Below are positions 26,400 through 34,049 of a stretch of 64,000 nt of DNA, one piece after another. Made by a program: the position numbers and the translations under genes. The DNA comes from Acidipropionibacterium sp. GTDB taxonomy: Bacteria; Actinomycetota; Actinomycetes; Propionibacteriales; Propionibacteriaceae. Below the pieces are notes generated by a model. The model had not been told where the DNA came from and did not search any database. It saw only the letters and a program-made list of their open reading frames with translations. Every line of letters begins with the position of its first letter. Position 1 is the stretch's first letter. The stretch is taken from NCBI GenBank assembly GCA_022647765.1, contig JALCLH010000011.1, positions 1 to 64,000 of the forward strand. Reading direction: 5' to 3'.

Positions 26400-28919
26400 T
26401 CAAGGCTTCTCGGCAACGAGAGCCTCATAGTTGGCAACCAAGTAGCTATGGTCGACCGCCCATGAATCGCCATTTGGATCTGTCAGGAACCACATTCCCG
26501 CAGCCGCGTGAAGTGTTCCCTCTGGGGAGGCCACTTCTTCCGCGGCGGAGAGACGCCTTCCCCGCACCGTTCCGATCCGACGATAGTTCGAGCCGTCGGG
26601 GACATAACTCTGGGGGAAAGCTGTTGCGCTCACCGGACGCGCTTGACCGTCTGCACCGATGACCTTCCAATCGCCGGCCGCAGCGGTGAGCACATCCCCG
26701 TGCGATGTTGTGGTCTGCCAAGATGTTGTGAGTTTCTCGGCTCGCACGATTCCGGTCCTCTGAAACGTGGTGACATCAGTCAGCCGGAACGAAGGGTCCG
26801 CCGGCTGGAGTCCGAGCCCCCAGTGGTACAGATCGTCAATGAGGCCGCGAACGATGTGCTTGTTCCACTCTGCAATTTGAGTAGCGGCTGAGCTGTCATT
26901 GGCGCCGGTCTGCAGAGTTGATCTTCCGTTTCCAGATCGGACGTATGGGGCGCCCGTGCCCCAGTCCCTCATGTTCGGGTTGAGCTTGTGCTCCTCGAAA
27001 AAGATCGCGCGCTCTTTCGGCTCTTGCGGCAGCGGGGTATTGCCAGTGGGGCATGCCCAGCCCGCTGCGAGGCGGTAGTTCAGCCAACGTACATGTTCGG
27101 CTTCAGCCAGTTCAGTCAGTAGATCGTCTGGAACTGCGCACTTGATATCATTTGCTGTGACGGTCTCCCATTTCCAGTCCGCACGGTCAGAGACATTGGC
27201 CATCAGCAGGCGAAGCTGGCGGAGATTATCTTGCCTGTAGAACTCGTCCAGGCGTGTCTTGCCATCGTCGGGCCATGCCATTCGAGCGCTTCGGCCATTC
27301 GCTGGAGCCGACGCGAGATATAAGTTGTGCTCGAATCGCGCCAGACTGGTCCAGGAATCCTCTGGCACGTCGGATCCCTCGACGCGGGTGCCCAGCAATG
27401 TTGGGGGAAACGCTGTGAACTGGCCGGGTTTTGCGTCTGGAGATCCAAGCTGAAGATCGGCGTGACGGCCGAGGCCGATGACTCGGGTGCCGGTGAGGCG
27501 GGCCACGCGGGAGGCTTGAGCGTCGGTTCTGATCTGAGGCGGATCGGTGAGCAAGATGGCGCCGGGGGCGGGGTTCAGCTTCACGTATTGAAGGCAGGCG
27601 TCTTCCCACTCGACCGTCTGTGCGGTCACGCGCACCTCACTCGAGCATGGCGCTCTGTGATTCTCCCAGTCCCTGAGAGTCCGATCAGCGGTGGTCCCAA
27701 TGAGAACTACGGTGGGTGGTTCTGAGCGCTCGCCGCTGAGGCGCGTGGCCGTCCAGCAGTTCCAGGCGAGTTCATCGAGAACGGCCAGCGTCAGGGCACT
27801 GTCCCCCGCAATGAGCACCGAGGAACCGGCGGGAAGCTCGCCCATGGCGGCGACCAGGTGTCTCGCAGTGGCGTCATCGACCGTTATTGCATCCTTGAAC
27901 CAATGAGTTGTGCCGATCTCCGCCACACGCCACTCGTCTGCAGCTTGTGGATTTGCGAATCGGGCGGTGAGTCGAGGAACGAAGGGCCATGACAATGGGT
28001 CTTCGGAGGATTGACGCGTTCCTCCCAGTACCGACTCGACTGCTTCGCAGGCGGCGATGTTTGCTGACTGTTGTGGTCCGACGGCGTAAAATCTATGAAG
28101 GGCGACGTTGTGATTTCGATAGAGCATGACGCGACGTATTGCGGCTATGTTGAGGGGGTCTGAGGGGTATATAAGTGCACCCCTGCTCTTGGCTTCAAGG
28201 GCTAATGGGTCATCTGCATTCGCGGTTATTACCACCACTCGTCGCCGATGATGACGGATTCGGTGAAGAAGCTGGCGATGACGGCCCGCTGGAAGAAATC
28301 GTGCCGCCTGGTTCTCATGGACCAGGCTTCTGATGAGAGGTATTGAGTCTTCGGTGAGCCCGACAATGACATCGACGTCGTTGGCGAAGTGAGACGAGAG
28401 CCTGTCGATCTGGGCCCGGAATAGAAGTCCGGCGGCTTGAACGGCAGCCCAGAATGTTGCAGCAATCGAGAGAAATCGCGCAAGTTGTATGGCGAGAGGG
28501 ATGTTGCCCCTGCATAGACCGTTCACGTCTGGCCCGAAAATACCTGGTTCGAGCACACCTAGATATAGGGTGAGCGTGTAAGTGATTGAGTTAAGAAATG
28601 GATTGTCGTTCCCGACGCAGGGAAGATACGCGGACATGCCGAGCACGAACGATGAGAACACGAGAGTAACGAGACTCGCGAAACCGATTCGTACGTGGCT
28701 GCGTCCTCGCCGGACAAGCATGAGGCCCAATAATGTCAGCCCAAGTATCACCGTCGGCCACAGCCATGAATCGGGTCTCGGTCCCCACCACGTCTGCATA
28801 AGGGTGTCGCTTGCGGCCATGGCGGGGAACAGAAGAGTGAAGATGGAGAGGATGAGTGTCAGCGACCCGGCGAGGATGAAGCATCCGAATGCTGTGACGG
28901 TGGATCCGTGCCGGCTCAT
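26400..28919 (-). CDS. Membrane protein with RCK-like, RyR and PGDYG-like domains
   Basis: 839 residues from ATG 28919. About four membrane helices lie within residues 9-167 (GCFILAGSLTLILSIFTLL; WLWPTVILGLTLLGLMLV; the last at 140-167). Two Rossmann/TrkA-N-like segments follow: DVDVIVGLTEDSIPLIRSLV with VVVITANADD (181-275), and SSVLIAGDSALTLAVLDELA with TVVLIGTTADR (366-480). A RyR domain core is at 603-655 (ELAEAEHVRWLNYRLAAGW ... HKLNP). Two related C-terminal repeats (722-775 and 782-832; AAGDWKVIGADG, AAGMWFLTDPNGD) resemble the PGDYG domain. The plan resembles ligand-gated ion channels or sensors: membrane pore or anchor, nucleotide-binding RCKs, RyR ligand domain. Function inferred, not known. 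Confidence 0.75.
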   Translation of the reverse strand: MSRHGSTVTAFGCFILAGSLTLILSIFTLLFPAMAASDTLMQTWWGPRPDSWLWPTVILGLTLLGLMLVRRGRSHVRIGFASLVTLVFSSFVLGMSAYLPCVGNDNPFLNSITYTLTLYLGVLEPGIFGPDVNGLCRGNIPLAIQLARFLSIAATFWAAVQAAGLLFRAQIDRLSSHFANDVDVIVGLTEDSIPLIRSLVHENQAARFLPAGRHRQLLHRIRHHRRRVVVITANADDPLALEAKSRGALIYPSDPLNIAAIRRVMLYRNHNVALHRFYAVGPQQSANIAACEAVESVLGGTRQSSEDPLSWPFVPRLTARFANPQAADEWRVAEIGTTHWFKDAITVDDATARHLVAAMGELPAGSSVLIAGDSALTLAVLDELAWNCWTATRLSGERSEPPTVVLIGTTADRTLRDWENHRAPCSSEVRVTAQTVEWEDACLQYVKLNPAPGAILLTDPPQIRTDAQASRVARLTGTRVIGLGRHADLQLGSPDAKPGQFTAFPPTLLGTRVEGSDVPEDSWTSLARFEHNLYLASAPANGRSARMAWPDDGKTRLDEFYRQDNLRQLRLLMANVSDRADWKWETVTANDIKCAVPDDLLTELAEAEHVRWLNYRLAAGWACPTGNTPLPQEPKERAIFFEEHKLNPNMRDWGTGAPYVRSGNGRSTLQTGANDSSAATQIAEWNKHIVRGLIDDLYHWGLGLQPADPSFRLTDVTTFQRTGIVRAEKLTTSWQTTTSHGDVLTAAAGDWKVIGADGQARPVSATAFPQSYVPDGSNYRRIGTVRGRRLSAAEEVASPEGTLHAAAGMWFLTDPNGDSWAVDHSYLVANYEALVAEKP

Positions 28920-29006
28920 GCTGGCTTCCTTTCAACGCGAGAAGGCTCGAAGTGGTGGGGCGCACACGGGGGCTTGCGGCTCAACGTGGGCGTGTGGTCG
29001 CCGTTC

Positions 29007-29609
29007 TCAACGGACTTCTTGGTGGGGACGTCCGAAGAGCTGGAAGATCACAGCTGCGATCGCGACTCCGATCCACGCCCCGATGGAGTTCTGCACGACG
29101 TTCCAGATGTCTGGTCGCCGATGAACTTCGGGAAAGAGGTACTGCATCATTTCTCCCGCGGCGCTGAGCACCATGCCCACGATCCCGCAGACCCATAGCG
29201 GAACTCGCCGCCAGCCGAGCGCCAGCAACAGTGTTACCGGGATGAAGGCAGCGATATTGCTGGCGATATCGCCTACGGTGATGGCAGGCATGTGGGCGAT
29301 ACGACTTGCCACCTTTTGCACGACGTGAGCTACGTCGAGCTTCATTGCATGGATCGCTCTAGGATCCGGCAGCAGCACGGCGATGCCGATCATCAGCAAG
29401 TAGATCAGTGCGCACAACCGGCCGAAGACTGCCCAGCCGCCGGTATGCCGTCTGCCGGTCCTCGGGGATCTCTGGTCCGGGTACGCGTAACTGGACGGAT
29501 ACTCCGGAGTGACCGGGCTCCGGGGAATCGAAGCGGCGTCCTCCCACGACTGCATCCCGGGTTCGGGAGGCAGCCCACGGCGGGGAGTGTCACTGCGCGG
29601 AGAGGTCAC
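29007..29609 (-). CDS. VanZ-like membrane protein
   Basis: 200 residues. A Pro/Ser-rich cytoplasmic leader of about 60 residues is followed by four membrane helices. The VanZ pattern is clear: LIYLLMIGIAVLLPDP, then DIASNIAAFIPVTLLLALG, ICGI-type helix, GEMMQYLFPEVHRRPDIWNV and GAWIGVAIAAVIF. VanZ-like proteins are small envelope proteins, some tied to glycopeptide or lipid tolerance; most have no known role. It ends 87 bp before the RyR protein on the same strand and may be co-transcribed with it. Confidence 0.85.
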   Translation of the reverse strand: MTSPRSDTPRRGLPPEPGMQSWEDAASIPRSPVTPEYPSSYAYPDQRSPRTGRRHTGGWAVFGRLCALIYLLMIGIAVLLPDPRAIHAMKLDVAHVVQKVASRIAHMPAITVGDIASNIAAFIPVTLLLALGWRRVPLWVCGIVGMVLSAAGEMMQYLFPEVHRRPDIWNVVQNSIGAWIGVAIAAVIFQLFGRPHQEVR

Positions 29610-29672
29610 AGGGTCAGACTAGGAGCCCAGTGCAACAGTCGTGTGGCGGCATCGTCGCGTGAGTGCTCTGGG

Positions 29673-30266
29673 TCACTGGTGGCCTGGGACCGTGTCGGCT
29701 TCTGTTTCAGCGTGCCGCGGGGCTCTGTCCGGCGCAGTTCTGCGACGCTGGATACTGGCGGCGATCCCCGCTCCGATGAATGCTCCCAGCCCATTCTCGA
29801 GAATGTTGAACAGGTCTGGACGCCGACCCAGCGGCAGCACGAACTGCGCGATCTCGGCCGTGGCACTGACGAAAATGCAGATCAAGGCCCATGTTCGCGG
29901 CCGGAGTCGAGGCCAGCCGAGACTCAGCAGCAGCGCCAGCGGGATGAACGCCAGGATGTTGAGCGTGATGTCGCCGAGAACCACAGGTTCGATGAGAAAA
30001 TGCCTCGGGTTTCCACCGGCCTGCATCTTGGCTCCGACGTTGTACTTGATGAGCGCGATGAACTTGCCGTCCGGCACCAGCACGGCGATCCCGATGCCGA
30101 TCAGATAGATCGGCGTCAGAATGCGGCAGGCCCAGAGGGGGTGGGGCCGTGGAGCTGTCGGATGGCACACCGAGACCCTACTGTGATGAGCCGAAGCCGG
30201 TGTGCGGCCCTCTCGTTCGGAGCGCGAGCCTCGTCGGCTCCTCGCAGGAGGGCCTCCTCCCGTCAC
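29673..30266 (-). CDS. Second VanZ-like membrane protein
   Basis: Up to 197 residues from 30266; GTG 30170 would give a shorter form without the basic leader and is equally plausible. VanZ features: LTPIYLIGIGIAVLVPDGKF, DITLNILAFIPLALLLSLG, ATAEIAQFVLPLGRRPDLFNI, GAFIGAGIAASI. It is a paralogue of the next gene, 63 bp downstream on the same strand, and the first gene of the putative VanZ - VanZ - RyR operon. A divergent antitoxin gene starts 31 bp upstream. Confidence 0.82.
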   Translation of the reverse strand: MTGGGPPARSRRGSRSEREGRTPASAHHSRVSVCHPTAPRPHPLWACRILTPIYLIGIGIAVLVPDGKFIALIKYNVGAKMQAGGNPRHFLIEPVVLGDITLNILAFIPLALLLSLGWPRLRPRTWALICIFVSATAEIAQFVLPLGRRPDLFNILENGLGAFIGAGIAASIQRRRTAPDRAPRHAETEADTVPGHQ

Positions 30267-30297
30267 CTAGACTTCTTCTGGGAAGGTGGTGATCCCG

Positions 30298-30531
30298 ATG
30301 GCGAGGACGATCAGTGTGGGTGAGCTGCGGCAGAACCCGACTCGCATGCTGCGCGAGGTCAAAGAGGGCGCGACCTATACCGTTACCGATCATGGTGAGC
30401 CGGTAGCTGAGATCGCTTGCCATCGGCGCCAGCGGTGGATCCCAGTTGAAGAGGTCGATGGTCTGCTGCGTGAACTCGGCGCCGATGAGGCCTGGCAGCA
30501 GGAGATTGCGGCCAGAAATGAAGAACTATGA
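30298..30531 (+). CDS. Phd/YefM-type antitoxin
   Basis: 77 residues from ATG 30298 (an earlier in-frame start exists at 30286). MARTISVGELRQNPTRML, then EVKEGATYTVTDHGEPVAEI is the classic Phd/YefM N-terminal DNA-binding fold. The C-terminal part (RWIPVEEVDGLLRELGADEAW) would wrap the toxin. Such antitoxins neutralise VapC, Doc or RelE-type toxins and repress their own promoter. Here the next gene, overlapping by 4 bp, is not a toxin but a second antitoxin-type regulator. Confidence 0.85.
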   Translation: MARTISVGELRQNPTRMLREVKEGATYTVTDHGEPVAEIACHRRQRWIPVEEVDGLLRELGADEAWQQEIAARNEEL

Positions 30532-30827
30532 GCAGCACGGCTGAGACATTCAGTCCCTATGACGGAGCTGACTACCTCGACAACCTGAGTGATGTGGCCG
30601 CCTATCTTGAGGCCGCACTTGAAGATGGTGACGACCCTGCGCTCGTTGCGCGGGCACTTGGCACGATCGCCCGTTCGGGGAACCTGAGTGAACTTGCGCG
30701 TCGCGTCGGCATGAGCCGCGAGGGCCTCTACAAGGCGCTCTCCGGCGATGGCAACCCGAGCTTTGCCACCATCGTCAAGGTTGCGGGCGCTCTCGGGCTC
30801 AAGCTCCACTTCGAACCCGTCGGCTGA
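30528..30827 (+). CDS. HigA-like addiction-module antidote protein
   Basis: 99 residues from ATG 30528, overlapping the Phd-like gene by ATGA. It has FSPYDGADYLDN, ALGTIARSGNLSELARRVGM, SREGLYKALSGDGNPSFAT and a C-terminal GLKLHFEP, the typical layout of the XRE-type antidote that partners HigB/RelE-like toxins. No HigB is upstream; its place is taken by the Phd-like gene. The 3' end overlaps the convergent treZ end by 29 bp. Both genes could form an orphan regulatory pair, or what remains after toxin loss. Confidence 0.85.
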   Translation: MSSTAETFSPYDGADYLDNLSDVAAYLEAALEDGDDPALVARALGTIARSGNLSELARRVGMSREGLYKALSGDGNPSFATIVKVAGALGLKLHFEPVG

Positions 30828-32663
30828 GCCCGGGGCTGCGCTTGACCACTACCGCTCCCGGACCTTGGAAGGCTACGGCCGCTTTGTCGACTTTTGTGGG
30901 GGTCCAAGAGGCCAGTATCTCGAGGCGCCTTGGACCTTCACCGTCGGCGTCTGTCAGATCCACCTCTACTGGTCCATCGGCTTTGCTGGCGAGTACCGCG
31001 ACGCTGCCCCGGTGCAGGATGACGGTGTCGTCGTCGACCACGGTGACCTCGACCTTCGACAGGTCGGCGTCGGCCAGCTCTGGGATCTCGTGGCGCAGCC
31101 GGATGAGGGTCGCGTACCAGTCGAGCATCCGGGCGTGGTCCGGGTCTTCTCGCTCGGCCCAGTCGAGCTTCGCCGAGTCGAAGGTCTTTGGGTCCTCCGG
31201 GTCGGGGACGTCGTCCGCCCAGCCGGTGTCGGCGAACTCGTCCTTGCGACCCTGGGTGACCAGCGGGGCCAGCTCGGGGCCCATGTCGCAGAAGTACGGG
31301 AACGGGGCGGTGGCGTCCCACTCCTCGCCCATGAAGATCATCGGGGTGAATGCGCTCAGCAGGTACAGCGCCGCCCCCGCCGCCTGGACGCCGGCCGCCA
31401 CGGTGCGCCCGATCCGGTCGCCTGCCGCCCGGTTGCCGACCTGGTCGTGGTCCTGCAGGAAGACGACGAAGGAGTGCCCGTCGTAGTGCTCGCCCGAAGC
31501 GTCGACCGGGGCGCCCCAGGGCTTGCCGCGGAAGGCCGACCAGCCGCCATCGTGGACGAAGACCCTGGTGAGAGCCGTTTTGACGGTCTCGGCGGTCCCG
31601 AAGTCGACGTAATAGCCCTGCCTCTCCCCGGTGAGGAAGGCGTGCAGACTGTGGTGGACGTCGTCGTCCCACTGCATCGTCATGCCGACGGCGTCCGGAG
31701 TCGAACCGACCGGGCTGACCATGGCGGGCTGGTTGAGGTCCGACTCGGCGATCAGGCTGAGTGGCTTGCCGATTTCTGCTGCCCAGGCGGCGGTGGCGTC
31801 GGAAAGTTCCGCCAGGAAATGGCGGTCCGAGTCGTCGACGAGGGCGTGGACGGCGTCCAGTCGCAGCCCATCGAGGCCGAAGTCGACCAGCCACTGGCGG
31901 GCATTGCCGAGCAGGAAGTCGCGGACCGGCCGGGAATGCTCGCCGTCGAGATTGACCGCCGGGCCCCACGGCGTCTCGTGGGCGGGGTTGAAATACGGGC
32001 CGAACTGCGCGAGGTAGTTCCCCTCCGGGCCCGAGGTGGTTGTAGACGACGTCCAGCAGCACGCCGATGCCGCGCTGGTGGGCGGCGTCGATGAACCGGA
32101 GGAAGGACGCCGGGCCGCCGTAGTCGGCGCTGGTGGCGTAGAGGTCGACGCCGTCGTATCCCCAGTTGCGGTGGCCCGGGGTCTCGGCGACCGGCATGAC
32201 CTCGACGGCGTCGACGCCAAGTGCTTGCAGGTCGTCCAGGTGGGTGATGGCGGCGTCGAAGGTGCCCTCGGGGGTGAATGCGCCGACGTGGAGTTCGTAG
32301 AGGACCTTGCCGTGAAGGTCCATTCCCGGCCAGGGGTTTCTCTTGGCGTTGGTGGGCTTGGTTGTCGGGTCTGCTGGTCTGGTCTGTGTGTCGGGTCGAA
32401 GACCTCGGAGGGGCCGTGGACGCCGTCGGGCTGGAGCAGCGAGCGCGGATCGGGCCTTGGGTCGCCACCGTCGAGGCTGAACGCGTAGCGCTGGCCGGGG
32501 TGGACTGGGGTGGGGAGGGTCCACCAGCCTGGGGTGTCCTTGGCTGGATCGGGGGAGCGGAAGCCATCGGGATGCGCTCCCCGTCCAGGATCACCTCGAC
32601 GCGGGAGGCGTTCGGGGCCCAGACGGAGATGTGCTCGTAGTCGCGAGGGATCACGGTGTCCAC
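30799..32663 (-). CDS. treZ: Maltooligosyltrehalose trehalohydrolase, frameshifted
   Basis: TreZ (GH13) releases trehalose from maltooligosyl trehalose made by TreY. The N-terminal beta domain (HISVWAPNASRVEVILDGE) starts at GTG 32663 or 32654. The catalytic barrel includes LYELHVGAFTPEGTFDAAI, LLDVVYNHLG, FGLDGLRLDAVHAL (nucleophile Asp), LIAESDLNQP (acid Glu) and VFLQDHDQVGNR. The reading needs three one-base corrections: G-run 32551-32555, about 32393-32395, and 32025-32026. The C-terminal 400 residues are intact. All active-site residues exist, so the breaks may be sequencing errors. TreY is 5.6 kb away, separated by the accessory island. Confidence 0.9.
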
Positions 32664-32714
32664 CGTAGTTGGAGGTGGGTGGTGATGGGCGTCGTGTCCA
32701 GGTGAGTGAGTCGT

Positions 32715-32764
32715 GAAGTCTGACGGATTGTCGTTTGAGTTCAAACGAGAAGCCGTCAGGCTTC
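32715..32764. repeat. Palindromic repeat A, copy 1
   Basis: Imperfect palindrome with arms AAGTCTGACGGATTGTCGTT... and its near-complement. Together with about 35 bp upstream (32681-32714) it matches the region before copy 4 (36879-36913). It lies between treZ and the HicB gene. Confidence 0.9.
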
Positions 32765-32862
32765 GAGCTGACAGCGGCAAGAGCGCGAGCGGGCCCTGTT
32801 CAGGGTGCTCATCATCTCCGATAATGGTACCGATAGTGATATCGAACTTGAGGAGGATGACG

Positions 32863-33192
32863 ATGCCTGAGGTGGAGCATTACAGCTATCGAGTGTCGTG
32901 GTCGACCGAGGACCGGGAATACGTCGGCACTGTTGCCGAGTTTCCGTCGCTGTCCTGGCTGTCCGGGACCTCTGATGGGGCCTTCAGCGGGATTCGCGCC
33001 CTGGTGAGGGATGTTCTGGAGGACATGGCCGAGGCGGGAGAGGAAGTGCCTGAGCCCATCGCTGATCGCAGGTACTCCGGCAAGTTCATGGTCAGGATTC
33101 CACCCGAGGTGCACCGTCAGCTGGCTCGCGATGCGGCCGAGCAGCATGTCTCGTTGAACCGGTTGGTGGCGTCCCGGCTGGCGGGAATCTAG
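32863..33192 (+). CDS. HicB-type antitoxin without HicA
   Basis: 109 residues from ATG 32863 (AGGAGG 6 bases upstream). The N-terminal part YSYRVSWSTEDREYVGTVAE, then FPSLSWLSGT is the degenerate RNase-H-like HicB fold. The C-terminus (GKFMVRIPPEVHRQLARDAA, then VSLNRLVASRL) is a ribbon-helix-helix DNA-binding domain. HicB normally neutralises the small RNA-binding toxin HicA. No HicA-like frame is seen on either side, since both sides are repeat A sequences. It is therefore a solitary antitoxin, boxed exactly by copies 1 and 2. An AT-rich patch (ATAATGGTACCGATAGTGAT) upstream may be its promoter. Confidence 0.85.
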   Translation: MPEVEHYSYRVSWSTEDREYVGTVAEFPSLSWLSGTSDGAFSGIRALVRDVLEDMAEAGEEVPEPIADRRYSGKFMVRIPPEVHRQLARDAAEQHVSLNRLVASRLAGI

Positions 33193-33219
33193 CGGGCTGT
33201 GGGCCGGGACATGTTGCTG

Positions 33220-33267
33220 AAGTCTGACGGCTTGTCGTTTGAGTTCAAACGACAAGCCGTCAGACTT
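33220..33267. repeat. Palindromic repeat A, copy 2
   Basis: A perfect 48-bp palindrome: 23-nt arms (AAGTCTGACGGCTTGTCGTT...) around a central GT. It starts 28 bp after the HicB stop and is followed by the 110-bp flank that is also found after copy 3. Confidence 0.95.
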
Positions 33268-33377
33268 TCGTCAACCGGCGTAACGGCGTCCCCGTGTCTG
33301 TGGTCTGTGCGGGACCGTCAGCGCGGCGACGATCCCTGGCCACGGTCGAGTCGCGCCTTCGCGCGCCGGTGTCAGCC
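33268..33377. repeat. Repeat A flank, direct repeat of 33947-34049
   Basis: About 105 bp nearly identical to the sequence after repeat A copy 3, sharing GGGACCGTCAGCGCGGCGAC and TCGCGCCTTCGCGCGCCGGT. It ends at the stop codon of the vapC remnant; the other copy ends at the stop codon of the glycosyltransferase gene. Confidence 0.9.
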
Positions 33378-33592
33378 GGCCGTGGGGAGGTCGGTCTGTG
33401 TGAAGTCGTTGCCCTTGAACAGCAGCGGTTCGCCTTGATTCGACGCTGCGGCGTAGGAGAAGAGATCTCCGAGATTGAGTGCCGCGGGGTGACGGCCTTT
33501 TCCGAAGCGTCTCCATGCCTGCGCCGCTGTGAGGGCCTGCTGCTCGTGCACCGGGAGTACTTCGGCGATCAGGCGGAGGTGTCGACGATCAT
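33372..33592 (-). pseudogene. vapC: VapC (PIN) toxin with an internal deletion
   Basis: The ATG at 33592 overlaps the VapB stop (ATGA). It reads MIVDTSA, the invariant VapC start with the first PIN Asp, then stops. In another frame the last third of VapC continues at once: EQQALTAAQAWRRFGKGRHP, AALNLGDLFSYAAASNQGEP and LLFKGNDFTQTDL, with the D-x-F and ND PIN motifs. About 65 central residues, including a catalytic Glu, are gone, so the toxin should be dead. Confidence 0.8.
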
Positions 33593-33840
33593 TGTGGCAG
33601 GCCGTTCTCGTCGTATCCCAGGATGTCGTCGGCGCTGAGGTTGTTGATCGGGGTCCTGGCGCGGGCTCGTTCGATGTACTGGTGCAGGTCTTGTCGGCCG
33701 GCTGCTTTTTTCTGGTGTCGGACTCTGGCCAGGCGCTCGACGATTGCGGCGTGGAGGGCTGTTGTGAGGGTCTCGCCGGTCTCTGTGGCGAGTTCGCGGG
33801 CGAGGCGGTCGGTCTCGGGGTCCTTGATGTTGAGCGCCAT
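33589..33840 (-). CDS. vapB: VapB-type antitoxin
   Basis: 83 residues from ATG 33840. MALNIKDPETDRLARELATE is the usual start of the Rv0623-like/VapB transcription-factor antitoxins, followed by TGETLTTALHAAIVERLARV and a C-terminal toxin-binding arm (INNLSADDILGYDENGLPQ). It should repress its own promoter. Its partner VapC has lost its middle, so the antitoxin is maintained without a working toxin. It lies between repeat A copies 2 and 3. Confidence 0.88.
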   Translation of the reverse strand: MALNIKDPETDRLARELATETGETLTTALHAAIVERLARVRHQKKAAGRQDLHQYIERARARTPINNLSADDILGYDENGLPQ

Positions 33841-33898
33841 GGATCAAGGGTAGGTGGCTCATCTACCTGGAGTGGCCCCGCCAGGCGTGACTCACCGG

Positions 33899-33946
33899 AA
33901 GTCTGACGGCTTGTCGTTTGAGTTCGAACGACAAGCCGTCAGACTT
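33899..33946. repeat. Palindromic repeat A, copy 3
   Basis: 48-bp palindrome differing from copy 2 by one base near the centre (GTTCGAAC for GTTCAAAC). The upstream 25 bp (…GCCAGGCGTGACTCACCGG) match the flank of copy 5; the downstream flank matches copy 2. Confidence 0.95.
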
Positions 33947-34049
33947 CCGCCAACCGGCGGAACGGCGTCCTCATGTCTGTGCGGGACCGTCAGCGCGGCG
34001 ACGATCCCTGGCCACGGTCGAGTCGCGCCTTCGCGCGCCGGTGTCAGCC
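33947..34049. repeat. Repeat A flank, second copy
   Basis: Direct repeat of 33268-33377. Its last bases contain the stop codon (34044-34046) of the minus-strand glycosyltransferase gene. Confidence 0.9.

Noticed and set aside
30799..30827. Overlap of the HigA-like gene and treZ as a sign of a wrong antitoxin call
   Set aside because: The overlap is convergent and only 29 bp; both C-termini fit their families.
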